From contig JAJZQN010000001.1 of the NCBI GenBank assembly GCA_021847605.1, positions 145,476-209,475 on the forward strand: DNA of 64,000 bases. Reading direction: 5' to 3'. The stretch is from Pseudomonadota bacterium (GTDB lineage: Bacteria > Pseudomonadota > Alphaproteobacteria > Sphingomonadales > Sphingomonadaceae). A program made the translations under genes and the position numbers. The stretch's first letter is position 1, and each line of letters begins with the position of its first letter. Below, in pieces: positions 47,420-56,662 of this stretch. The notes under the pieces are model-generated. The model did no database searches and was not told the origin of the DNA. It was given only the letters and a program-made list of their open reading frames with translations.

Positions 47420-49402
47420 TTGGTCGCTCTTGGAACATTGCTGGGCAGGCGCAGGGCGCAACGGTCGGTGGTAGATGCCGATGTTCGCCGCAGCCTTGTG
47501 GAATCGCTTTATGCGTCGCCCACATCGCTAACTGTCGGTGCGGTGACGGGCGTGGCTGTGGGCCTTGCCATCTGTACGCTTTCGCCCCCCGGACCGATCC
47601 AATATGTCGTTACGGCGCTGTGCATCGTCGCGACGTTGCGCGTTATTTCTGCCGTTTTCTTTCATCGCCAGCTGGTTCGCGGCACCGCCGTCGCGTCGCG
47701 CAGTTGGGAATTGGCTTATGAACTGGGCGCCTGGGGCTATGCGGGGCTGCTTGGCCTCATGTCCTTTGTGACGCTTATGGGTTCGGGTAGCCCTGACACC
47801 CATTTGCTCAGCGTGTCGATGGCCACGGGCTATGCTGCCGGTATTTCCGGCCGTAACGCTGGGCGCGTCCAGATTGCCATTGGTCAGGTTTGCCTGACCC
47901 TGTTGCCAACCGCGACCGCCTTGTGGCTGCACGGCACCACCGGCTATCGCGTGCTGGGCGTGGCCATGGCGATGATGGTGCTGGGGCTGGCGGAAATCAG
48001 CTCGACCATTCACCGTATCGTGGTGCAGGCGCTGATCGGCCGGCGGGAAAAATCGCTACTGGCGGAAAAGTTCGAGCGGCTGGCCCGGTTCGACAGCCTG
48101 ACCGGCCTTGAAAATCGCATGGCGATGCAGATGCGCCTGCGCGATATATTCGACGCCAATCAAAAACGGGCTGATGCCGTTGCGATCCTGTGGATGGATG
48201 TGGACCGGTTCAAGGAGATCAACGACTCGCTTGGCCACATGGTCGGCGACCAGCTTTTGCGCGCGGTAGCCGAGCGGCTGGATGAAGTGGTGCAGGGCAG
48301 GGGCCGCATCGCCCGTTTTGGCGGTGACGAGTTCGTCATCATCTGCCCCGACACTGATCGGGTGACGGCGGCCGAGATCGCGCAGGACATTATCGCCTAC
48401 TTCGCCCATGGTTTCGATCTGGGCGACAATCATTTGCAGGTGACGGCATCCATTGGTTACGCCATCGCGCCGCAGGACGGTCGCGATATGGACGAGCTGA
48501 TGCAGCATGCTGATCTGGCTCTCTATGAGGCAAAGCGGAATGGGCGTAACCGGGCATCCAGTTTCAACTGGTCGCTCAAGGAACGGTTCAATCGTGTCCA
48601 TGAGATCGAAACCGGTCTGCGCCGCGCGCTCGATGGCGGCGAACTCAGGCTGATGTTCCAGCCGATCGTCGATCTGGAAAGCGGTCATATCGAGGCGTGT
48701 GAGGCGCTGCTGCGCTGGAATCATCCCGTGTTGGGACCGATCCCGCCGTCCGAATTCATCCCCATCGCCGAAAGCATGGGCGTGATTGAGGCGATTACCG
48801 GCTGGGTACTGCGGGAAGCCTGCACGACGGCGGCGTCATGGCCGGGCGACGTGCGCGTGGCGGTGAATATCTCGCCCGCTTCGCTCAAGTCGTCCGAACT
48901 GCCCGGCGATGTCATTACCGCCCTGATGCAGAGTGGCTTGCCGGCCCGTCGACTGGAACTGGAAGTCACCGAATCGGTCTTTCTGGACGATAGCGGTCAA
49001 ACCAACGCCGTATTGCGCGAACTGCAACGTGTCGGGCTGCGGCTGGCGCTCGATGATTTTGGCACCGGCTACTCCTCGCTCTGCTATTTGCGCTCCTATC
49101 GTTTCGACACGCTCAAAATCGACCAGAGCTTCATGGCCGGGGTCAGCGCCAATGCAGAGGATCGGGCGATCGTTCACGCGATCGGCACATTGGCACGCGA
49201 CCTGTCGATGGACACGGTGGCCGAAGGGATCGAAACGCCGATCGAATTGCAACATGCCCGTGATGCAGGCTTCACCAGCGTTCAGGGTTATTTGTTCAGC
49301 CGCCCAGTGACGGCGGAGCGGATCGCCGAACTGATCGCTGCCGGACCGCTGGCGGGGACGGAACGGCCAGAACCGATGCAGCCCGTCCGCCGCCTAGCCT
49401 GA
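47420..49402 (+). CDS. Membrane GGDEF-EAL protein (cyclic-di-GMP metabolism)
   Basis: Residues about 25-190 form several membrane helices with no recognised sensor name. A GGDEF domain follows (about 220-380) with the intact catalytic RFGGDEFVII, then a complete EAL domain (about 400-640): EALLRWNHP, the NISPASL loop, ELEVTESVFLDD, LDDFGTGYSSL and VAEGIETP. Both active sites look intact, so the protein could make and break c-di-GMP. I see a TTG at 47420 as first start; a later start inside the N terminus cannot be excluded. It ends 17 bases from the convergent rpfF-like gene. Confidence 0.92.
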   Translation: MVALGTLLGRRRAQRSVVDADVRRSLVESLYASPTSLTVGAVTGVAVGLAICTLSPPGPIQYVVTALCIVATLRVISAVFFHRQLVRGTAVASRSWELAYELGAWGYAGLLGLMSFVTLMGSGSPDTHLLSVSMATGYAAGISGRNAGRVQIAIGQVCLTLLPTATALWLHGTTGYRVLGVAMAMMVLGLAEISSTIHRIVVQALIGRREKSLLAEKFERLARFDSLTGLENRMAMQMRLRDIFDANQKRADAVAILWMDVDRFKEINDSLGHMVGDQLLRAVAERLDEVVQGRGRIARFGGDEFVIICPDTDRVTAAEIAQDIIAYFAHGFDLGDNHLQVTASIGYAIAPQDGRDMDELMQHADLALYEAKRNGRNRASSFNWSLKERFNRVHEIETGLRRALDGGELRLMFQPIVDLESGHIEACEALLRWNHPVLGPIPPSEFIPIAESMGVIEAITGWVLREACTTAASWPGDVRVAVNISPASLKSSELPGDVITALMQSGLPARRLELEVTESVFLDDSGQTNAVLRELQRVGLRLALDDFGTGYSSLCYLRSYRFDTLKIDQSFMAGVSANAEDRAIVHAIGTLARDLSMDTVAEGIETPIELQHARDAGFTSVQGYLFSRPVTAERIAELIAAGPLAGTERPEPMQPVRRLA

Positions 49403-49419
49403 TATGCGATGGTTGCGGT

Positions 49420-50373
49420 TTACCGCAGCCGGGTCTGGGCAGAGGCCAGCCGCCGCATCATTCGCAAATCCCGATCCGACAGGCACAGCGCCGTATCGGT
49501 CCAGGTTTCGACAATGTCGGTCAATTCGGCCAGCGTCATCGGATTGACCCGTCGCCCGGCGCGGTTGATGCCGACATAGCCGGCATGACGGGACAGATGA
49601 TCCTTGATCCATGCCGCCGTTGCCGCTTCGCCTTCGCCCTCATCGACGACCAGGCTGACGATGCCCATGTCGTACATTTCATCGGCGGTATAGATGCGCC
49701 CTTCGGCGATCATCTGCCGTGCCATCACGGGGCCGACGCGCCGCGACAGGATCGAATAGGCGCCCATGCCGGGGAACAGGCCGAACAGGATTTCGGGCAA
49801 TCCGAACCGGGCCTGCCGTTCGGCAATGATGACGTCGAAACACATCAACGCTTCCAGACCGCCGCCCAGCGCGTCGCCCTGTGCCAGTCCGATGTTGATG
49901 GTGTTCATGTCATTACAGTGCCAGATGCGATCGACGATTTCGCAACAGGCAACGCCGTAACGTAGCAACGTCTCGCGATCGCGCCGCTGGATGCATTCGG
50001 CAAACATTTCCAGGTCGCCGCCCAGATTGAACACGCCGGGGAAGCGCGAACCCAGCACCATGAATTTCAGCAAATTACCCTGATCGCCAAACACCCGACG
50101 GCTTTCCCGTTGCCATGCCATGGTGTCGCGAATCAGGCCCATGTTGGAATTGGGCCGGTGATTGGGTGTCATGAACGCCCATAATGTCGACAATTCATCA
50201 TCCCAGCGCACGTCGATCTGCCCCAGATCGAACAGGCTAGATTGCCGCATCAGGGATGTGGCGTCTCTTTCCGTAGCGGAAATGCTGATGGGTTCTACGC
50301 CGTCGCTGATGCTGGTGGCCGAAGCCATGTCAAAGTCATCCCTTGCGGGATTAAACCGTCCTGAATCAATCAT
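49420..50373 (-). CDS. rpfF: RpfF-like DSF synthase (crotonase superfamily)
   Basis: RpfF makes cis-2-unsaturated fatty acid (DSF) signals from acyl-ACP by combined dehydratase and thioesterase action. The core VLGSRFPGVFNLGGDLEMFA, then LAQGDALGGGLEALMCFDVI and RFGLPEILFGLFPGMGAYSI, matches RpfF closely. The two catalytic glutamates expected at positions 141 and 161 of Xanthomonas RpfF are present in GGLEA and GLPEI with the same 20-residue spacing (Glu174 and Glu194 from the ATG at 50373). ATGs at 50373 and 50328 are both possible starts. No rpfC or rpfG gene is adjacent; a GGDEF-EAL gene converges on it. Confidence 0.88.
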   Translation of the reverse strand: MIDSGRFNPARDDFDMASATSISDGVEPISISATERDATSLMRQSSLFDLGQIDVRWDDELSTLWAFMTPNHRPNSNMGLIRDTMAWQRESRRVFGDQGNLLKFMVLGSRFPGVFNLGGDLEMFAECIQRRDRETLLRYGVACCEIVDRIWHCNDMNTINIGLAQGDALGGGLEALMCFDVIIAERQARFGLPEILFGLFPGMGAYSILSRRVGPVMARQMIAEGRIYTADEMYDMGIVSLVVDEGEGEAATAAWIKDHLSRHAGYVGINRAGRRVNPMTLAELTDIVETWTDTALCLSDRDLRMMRRLASAQTRLR

Positions 50374-50613
50374 GTGCGTCCCCGTTCTTCTATTCCCATG
50401 GAACAGAACAGGCCGACACGCACGATGCAATCCAGCCTGTTCCAGAACGACAGGCTATTAACCATTTTCATTGACAACTGTTGCATCGACGCAGCCAAAA
50501 AAGCACGGAAACAGTTCTGCCTGTGACTCGAATGCCACAAAATGCACTTTTGGACATATGTAAGATTCGGCTGTCAGGGCTTTGTTAACCTTTGTTAATT
50601 ACCTCAATGGTTC

Positions 50614-50793
50614 ATGACCGAACCCGATTCACAGCCTTCCGTCGTTACATTGACGCTGCATGACGAACAGGGCGTTGCATGGCCGTTGCGGTTGTCTGCG
50701 GATTGCCTGCGGTTCATTGGTCCCTATCGTCGGGTCGAGGGTTTCAACATTGACGCGATGATGTTGTTCAACGGGGTTCGCCGGGTCGGTTGA
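50614..50793 (+). CDS. Small hypothetical protein (59 residues)
   Basis: The frame reads MTEPDSQPSVVTLTLHDEQG, then a hydrophobic-polar stretch and ends MLFNGVRRVG. I do not recognise it. It lies between the rpfF-like gene and tgt after a strongly AT-rich leader (two TTTGTTAA copies at 50581-50597), with the same GC-rich third-codon usage as its neighbours. No clear Shine-Dalgarno sequence is seen, so it could be a chance frame. Confidence 0.45.
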   Translation: MTEPDSQPSVVTLTLHDEQGVAWPLRLSADCLRFIGPYRRVEGFNIDAMMLFNGVRRVG

Positions 50794-50821
50794 GCAGTGC
50801 CCCCTGAGTTGCACTCCCTGA

Positions 50822-51997
<1,176 letters not shown>

Positions 51998-52008
51998 TCG
52001 CCCTTCCG

Positions 52009-53571
52009 TCAGGGAATGAAGCTGATCTCAATGCTATAGCTGCCCTGTACGCCGTCATGATTCAGCGGGGCGCGCAATTGGCGGGACAGGCCGGTCAGCA
52101 CCCGGCCATAGCGTTCGGCCAGCAGCGCATCCATTTTGTCAGACGTCTGTAATCCCGTCGATGCGATGGTCAGCCGCGCCCGATTATCCTGTCCCTCATT
52201 CTGGCGAACCGTCACGCGCATGTTGCCCTGCGGATCGACCATCATCGCCAGTTCGACCAGTTCGGTCAGCAAAAACGCAACGGGCACGGCTACATCCTGA
52301 CTGATGTGCAGATTGTCGCTGTCGATCTGGATGGCAAAGCGGCGTGCGGCCGCCGGGGCCGTCCCACGCAGGCTGGCCGACAATTCGCTGATCAGCGGGC
52401 GCATGCCCACGCCCCGATTGACCTCCAGTTCCGCAAAATGATTGCGGTGAACGACGGACAGGGCATCCACTCGCCGCTGAATGGAGGCGTAGGCTTCCAT
52501 CGCTTCGGGTTCATGGGCGGACCGGGCATGCAGGCTGATCAGGCTGGCGATGATCTGAAGATTATTCTTCACCCGATGATGGACTTCCCGGGTTAGTTTG
52601 CGCTGGGCGTCCAGCCCGTCTGCCATCTCCGCTTCGTGGGTCGCCACATCCTTGCTGATCTCATGGAATGTGTCGCCAAGGTCGAGGATCTCGAGCGCGG
52701 GAGTACGCACGCGCTGCAATGGCTCCATCACCTCGCCCGGGTGATAGGATGCCACCGCGCGGCGAAGCAGCACAAGCGGCCGGATGAGCAGGCGATTGAC
52801 CACGAACCAGCCGATCGCAGCGGCCGCAAACCACATGACCAGCGGCAGGAATAGGGAAAGCAAACGCGCGATGGTCGCCGGAGGATCGCGCACCGTCATG
52901 GTCAGCAGCATGTCCGGCGGGTCCAGCCGGGCCGACAGGCTCAGAATGCGGCCGGGCGTCGTGTGATTCCGCGTGCTGCTGATGGCAAGCTGCGTTCCAT
53001 TCTGGCTCAGGCTGAGCTGCCGGTTCTGGAGCGCGGTGGCCGGATCGGCGATACTCTCCAATTGTGGGCGAGAATAATAAGCCAGCGCTACGAGCTGACG
53101 ATTATTGCTGACGACGCGGCTGACCATATAGGGCTGGGTTTTGAGCAGTTCGATGCTCTTTCCCTCGAAACGGTTTGATGCCGTCAACTCGCGTGGCTCG
53201 GCCACTTCCGATCCGCAGCGCCGCTTTCCGGTGCGATCATAGATGAAAAAGCGCCCGCCATCGCGGCCATGCGATCCCAGAAAAAAGGCAAGCCGGCGAC
53301 AAATGCCCGCATCCACCCGGTCGAGCGCCAGGCCATTGACCGTCAGTTTCAACGCGGTGCGGTCCGCTTGCAGATCCGCTGATAATTTTCGCGCACTTTG
53401 CGTAACGGCGACGCGAAGCAGCGCTTCTTTTTCGAGGTCTGCTGTGCGGATGGCCTGTAAGGATGCGACGAGCGCAATAAGGCCCAGCGGCAACAACGCG
53501 AACGTCAGGATGACGAACATCTTGACGCCGGTCGAACGAATGCTGCGCCGCAAGAGCAAGGTTAGGGACAT
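52009..53571 (-). CDS. phyP: PhyP-like HisKA_2 sensor protein of the general stress response
   Basis: Two membrane helices (about residues 18-38 and 235-260) flank a periplasmic domain, followed by a HAMP-like linker and a HisKA_2 domain with His in REVHHRVKNNLQIIASLISL. The ATPase domain is degenerate: where an Asn is expected in the N-box there is LLTELVELAMM, and the G2 region reads VLTGLSRQL without a GxGL motif. In sphingomonads the gene next to nepR-phyR encodes PhyP, known as a negative regulator thought to dephosphorylate PhyR; loss of ATP-binding residues fits a phosphatase. It lies 55 bases after nepR on the same strand. Confidence 0.85.
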   Translation of the reverse strand: MSLTLLLRRSIRSTGVKMFVILTFALLPLGLIALVASLQAIRTADLEKEALLRVAVTQSARKLSADLQADRTALKLTVNGLALDRVDAGICRRLAFFLGSHGRDGGRFFIYDRTGKRRCGSEVAEPRELTASNRFEGKSIELLKTQPYMVSRVVSNNRQLVALAYYSRPQLESIADPATALQNRQLSLSQNGTQLAISSTRNHTTPGRILSLSARLDPPDMLLTMTVRDPPATIARLLSLFLPLVMWFAAAAIGWFVVNRLLIRPLVLLRRAVASYHPGEVMEPLQRVRTPALEILDLGDTFHEISKDVATHEAEMADGLDAQRKLTREVHHRVKNNLQIIASLISLHARSAHEPEAMEAYASIQRRVDALSVVHRNHFAELEVNRGVGMRPLISELSASLRGTAPAAARRFAIQIDSDNLHISQDVAVPVAFLLTELVELAMMVDPQGNMRVTVRQNEGQDNRARLTIASTGLQTSDKMDALLAERYGRVLTGLSRQLRAPLNHDGVQGSYSIEISFIP

Positions 53572-53626
53572 TGGGCCAGTTCCGGCGGGATGGGGCGCGG
53601 CACTGACGCGCGCAGCATCGCCCGTT

Positions 53627-53872
53627 TCAGTCCAGTTTGCTCAATAAATCAAGCATTTCAGATGGAATATCTTCATCGATGGCACGCTGATAGACGCTCC
53701 GCAAGGCTTGCGAAACCTGGCCGTCCGACTGGTCGGTGGACGCCGTGCGCTTCCTGCGGGGCGCTACGGTCTTTGATGCGGTCGCGTGATCGTCGGCGTC
53801 GCCATCCCTGTCCTGTGCGGCCACGTCGCGCTCCGTCGTTGAAGAAACCAAAACCAGCCCCTCTGCAACCAT
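53627..53872 (-). CDS. nepR: Anti-sigma factor NepR
   Basis: NepR holds the sigma factor EcfG until phosphorylated PhyR captures it. The C-terminal helix pair LRSVYQRAIDEDIPSEMLDL then LSKLD matches the NepR motif; the N-terminal 40 residues are charged and probably flexible. I chose the ATG at 53872 (81 residues) because the frame further upstream runs through the promoter region. It is divergent from phyR and precedes phyP. Confidence 0.93.
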   Translation of the reverse strand: MVAEGLVLVSSTTERDVAAQDRDGDADDHATASKTVAPRRKRTASTDQSDGQVSQALRSVYQRAIDEDIPSEMLDLLSKLD

Positions 53873-53981
53873 CTCGATACGTCTGCGGCACGTTTCGCCA
53901 GTTTCCTGCGCAACGTCAATCGACCCGCGACACGAAACCAGGAAATTTACGCTATCGACGAAAAATCCTAACAAGCTGCGA

Positions 53982-54006
53982 AACAAATCGTCACATGGAT
54001 GGTTCC
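53982..54006 (-). promoter_or_regulatory. Probable EcfG promoter of nepR-phyP
   Basis: On the minus strand GGAAC (54006-54002), 16 bases, then TGTT (53985-53982) matches the EcfG consensus GGAAC-N16/17-CGTT with one mismatch. It lies about 110 bases before nepR, so the anti-sigma gene would be under feedback control. Confidence 0.7.
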
Positions 54007-54166
54007 GCCCCCCGAAGCATTTTTTACATGGTCCGGGCAATCATGGCTCTGGATTTGTCAAAAAGGGGGTGGGGCTTGCCATGTCGTTATGGACATTCCA
54101 TCCTTTCGTGCGAAAGCCGATGTTTCGGCCTGATTACGCTCGCAAGGGCAGGGAGAAGATTTGACG

Positions 54167-54958
54167 ATGTCGCTTGGACAGCAACTGCACCCCCATCTTC
54201 CGTTTCTGCGCCGCTATGCCCGCGCATTGACCGGCAGCCAGTCGCATGGCGACGCTTATGTTCGCGCCACATTGGAAGCGATTGTCGCCGCGCCGGAAGA
54301 ATTTCCGTCTGACGTCGATCCGCGCCTTGGCCTTTATCGTACCTTTCATGCGATCTGGTCTTCCTCGCATCTGGATGATGGCCCGCTGTCGTCCGATGGC
54401 GGCCGCGAAGCTGTGGCGCAGGCCCGCCTCGCACGGCTGACGCCTTTGCCGCGTCAGGCTTTGCTGTTGACCGCGCTGGAAGGCTTCACCGTCGATGACG
54501 TCTCTTATCTGATCGGTCTGGAGGCTGATGAGGTGGAAGCGCTGGTCGAAGAAGCGCTGGGTGAGATCGAGGCGCAGACCCGCGCCAAGGTTTTGATCAT
54601 CGAGGATGAGCCGATCATCGCGATGGACATTGAAACCATCGTTCGCGATCTGGGCCATGACGTGACGGCCATTGCCGTCACGCGCGAAGATGCGGTGCGA
54701 GAAGCCATGGCGGAACGCCCCGGCCTTGTCCTCGCCGACATTCAACTGGCCGACGATTCGAGCGGGATCGACGCGGTGAAGGATATTCTCGCCGAATTTT
54801 CCGTGCCGGTGATTTTCATTACTGCCTTTCCCGAACGGCTGCTGACTGGTGAGCGCCCTGAACCGACTTTCCTGATCACCAAGCCGTTCCAGCGTTCGAC
54901 CGTCAAAGCGGCGATTTCGCAGGCGCTCTTCTTCGACGAAGCGACCGCGCCCGCTTAA
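54167..54958 (+). CDS. phyR: Response regulator and sigma-factor mimic PhyR
   Basis: PhyR joins an EcfG-like sigma domain without DNA-binding ability (about 1-125, LHPHLPFLRRYARALTGSQS, LPRQALLLTALEGFTVDDVS) to a receiver domain (about 140-255). The receiver has IIEDEP, the phospho-acceptor Asp in GLVLADIQLAD, and TKPFQRSTVKAAISQ. Phosphorylation lets the sigma-like half bind NepR. The ATG at 54167 is chosen over the TTG two codons earlier. It is divergent from nepR and upstream of ecfG. Confidence 0.97.
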   Translation: MSLGQQLHPHLPFLRRYARALTGSQSHGDAYVRATLEAIVAAPEEFPSDVDPRLGLYRTFHAIWSSSHLDDGPLSSDGGREAVAQARLARLTPLPRQALLLTALEGFTVDDVSYLIGLEADEVEALVEEALGEIEAQTRAKVLIIEDEPIIAMDIETIVRDLGHDVTAIAVTREDAVREAMAERPGLVLADIQLADDSSGIDAVKDILAEFSVPVIFITAFPERLLTGERPEPTFLITKPFQRSTVKAAISQALFFDEATAPA

Positions 54959-54995
54959 ACCCCTGCTTAAACTATTGGTCTTCTCCCGATTGTTC

Positions 54996-55020
54996 GGAAC
55001 CAGCCAGCGGTCACTGCGTT
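54996..55020 (+). promoter_or_regulatory. EcfG promoter upstream of ecfG
   Basis: GGAAC (54996-55000), 16 bases, CGTT (55017-55020) is a full match to the EcfG consensus. It lies about 220 bases upstream of ecfG, indicating positive autoregulation, with a leader of about 210 bases between. Confidence 0.9.
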
Positions 55021-55049
55021 ATCTGTGCGTAATGATCGGGAGAAGGATC

Positions 55050-55190
55050 ATGGCGGGTGGCGGCGACATATCCGCAAAGAGAATGTACGGGCAGGTTCTA
55101 CCGAACATGTCGGCATTATATTCTGGAGGTGTCGCTGTTGTCGGTTGTGATCGTAATGCTGGTCGCGACGTTGTGGCGTTAGACGATTGA
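55050..55190 (+). CDS. Possible leader peptide/small ORF before ecfG
   Basis: This 46-codon frame (MAGGGDISAKRMYGQVLPNM...) starts 30 bases after the EcfG promoter with GGGAGAAGG just upstream and ends 49 bases before ecfG. A shorter hydrophobic peptide (SVVIVMLVATLWR) is readable in another frame after TGGAGGTG. Neither is recognised; either could be a small stress-induced membrane peptide or a translational leader, or chance. Confidence 0.35.
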   Translation: MAGGGDISAKRMYGQVLPNMSALYSGGVAVVGCDRNAGRDVVALDD

Positions 55191-55239
55191 CCTTTTACAT
55201 GGTCTTCGATGGTAATCGGTATAGGATACGGGCGCACTT

Positions 55240-55944
55240 ATGGCTTTGACGACGTCGGTTCATGCGGCCAGAACAGGGGACGGACCCATGGATGAAGGTG
55301 TCGGCAGCGAACCCGTAGTCACGGAGCGCACGTCGCTTTCGGACTCCGAATTCAAGCGCGAGCTGGCTGCGGTCATTCCCCATCTGCGCGCGTTCGGTCG
55401 CTCCTTGTCAGGTAACAGGGACGTCGCTGACGATCTGGTGCAGGAAACCTTGCTGAAGGCGTGGGCCGCTCGTGCGCGATTTCAGGCCGGCACCAACATG
55501 CGGGCGTGGACCTTCATCATCCTGCGCAACCATTATCTCTCGCAGATGCGCCGGTCGCGTTTTCGGGGCGAGTGGGATGATCTCACCGCTGACCGTATTC
55601 TTGCGGCACCGGCCAGTCAGGACAAGCATGTCGAACTGAGCGACATGCAACGTGCCTTGCTACAGCTTCCCCAGCCACAGCGGGAGGCGCTCATTCTGGT
55701 AGGTGCTGGTGGGTTCGCCTATGAAGAGGCGGCGGAGATTTGTGGCGTTGCCGTCGGTACGATCAAGAGCCGTGTGGCCCGTGGGCGTTCGGCACTGGAA
55801 CAGATATTGGAAGAAGGTGCCCTGCCATCGCGTCGCACGCAGGAAACCAACGAAAATGCTGTTCTGGACGAGATTATGAGCGATGTGGACCGCCTTAGCC
55901 GAGGGCGCATCGGTGATGATACGCAAGAGGATACGGATATCTGA
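55240..55944 (+). CDS. ecfG: General stress response sigma factor EcfG
   Basis: This ECF sigma factor (ECF15 type) directs polymerase to GGAAC-N16/17-CGTT promoters. Region 2 (HLRAFGRSLSGNRDVADDLV, QETLLKAWAARARFQAGTNM) and region 4 (LPQPQREALILVGAGGFAYE, EAAEICGVAVGTIKSRVARG) are both complete. The C-terminal 40 residues are an acidic tail. ATGs at 55240 and 55288 are possible; the core begins well after both. An EcfG promoter lies upstream. Confidence 0.95.
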   Translation: MALTTSVHAARTGDGPMDEGVGSEPVVTERTSLSDSEFKRELAAVIPHLRAFGRSLSGNRDVADDLVQETLLKAWAARARFQAGTNMRAWTFIILRNHYLSQMRRSRFRGEWDDLTADRILAAPASQDKHVELSDMQRALLQLPQPQREALILVGAGGFAYEEAAEICGVAVGTIKSRVARGRSALEQILEEGALPSRRTQETNENAVLDEIMSDVDRLSRGRIGDDTQEDTDI

Positions 55945-55979
55945 TCGCTTTTTCTGTCCCGGGTTGAAGGAGGGCGGAT

Positions 55980-56240
55980 ATGCGTACTGATCTGCGCGAA
56001 AGCGGGAGCGATCCTGCGCACATGTCATCCGTGAAGCCGCACCATGGGCAAGGCCTTACCGTCGCGCTCATTATCATGGCATTGATCCTGGCAATCTCCT
56101 TTTTCTACATGACAAAGGGCAGCGTGCAGGATGACCAGGCCGACAAAATAACCCATGCAGCAGACAGCGTTGACCGGGCAGCCAAGGCTGTTGGCGACGC
56201 GGCGGTCAATTCGGCGGACAATCTAAAAAATCAGAAATAG
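55980..56240 (+). CDS. Small membrane protein downstream of ecfG
   Basis: The 86-residue product has a His/Ser-rich N terminus, one hydrophobic helix (LTVALIIMALILAISFFYM) and a C-terminal amphipathic part with DKITHAADSVDRAAKAVGDA, like small stress proteins that shield membranes. No family is assigned. AGGAGGGCGGAT precedes the ATG. Being 35 bases after ecfG, it is probably co-transcribed and stress-induced. Confidence 0.75.
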   Translation: MRTDLRESGSDPAHMSSVKPHHGQGLTVALIIMALILAISFFYMTKGSVQDDQADKITHAADSVDRAAKAVGDAAVNSADNLKNQK

Positions 56241-56361
56241 CAGGTCAGGCTCATTCTGTCCGTTCGGGTTTTTCCGCCTCTCTTGTCTGGTGGCGTCGGC
56301 TTGCGGCCCGGCAGGCATGACTAACCATCTTATCATTTATGACGGGAATTCAGGCATTCCC

Positions 56362-56511
56362 CCTGTCCTACAGTATTGCCGACTGCAATCCTCAGTCCCT
56401 TGTCTCATGCCGATCATCCGGATGATGATGGCTTGATTCGATAATTTCATTGATAGGTAATAAAATTACAATTTCCCCGGGAAATATGGGAATCTAACGG
56501 GATTGGCTCCT
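56362..56511. other. Conserved AT-rich intergenic element, copy A
   Basis: It shares with copy B (15332-15462) the ordered blocks CCTGTCCTACA, GCTTG-CGATA-TTCA, GGTAAT, and after exactly 15 bases the identical 16-mer CCGGGAAATATGGGAA (here 56477-56492), then CTAA and GCTCC-AC. Here it lies in the 420-base gap before the exopolysaccharide glycosyltransferase gene. The rest of the gap (56241-56361) shows nothing I can name. Confidence 0.6.
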
Positions 56512-56518
56512 ACTTTGT
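56504..56518 (+). promoter_or_regulatory. Candidate sigma-54 promoter of the glycosyltransferase gene
   Basis: TGGC (56504-56507) and TTGT (56515-56518) have the -24/-12 spacing of sigma-54 promoters (TGGCACG-N4-TTGCW). The downstream regulator PrsR is a sigma-54 activator, which makes a sigma-54 promoter here plausible. The -12 box has one mismatch. Confidence 0.45.
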
Positions 56519-56662
56519 GTCGGCCGCTGCCACTATTCCGATCGGGACGGGAGTGCGGCGCAGGCGGCCCGTTCAGCATTTCTTTGCCAATTTCCGTCAT
56601 TATCCGAATGACTGTCGGATTCCCTTACAACCGGTGTAAGGTTTCGTCCGGCGATATGGCCG

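Noticed and set aside
56266..56310. Possible sigma-54 site TGGCGTCGGCTTGC in the gap after 56240
   Set aside because: The GG-to-GC spacing is one base short of the -24/-12 rule, so I prefer the site at 56504.
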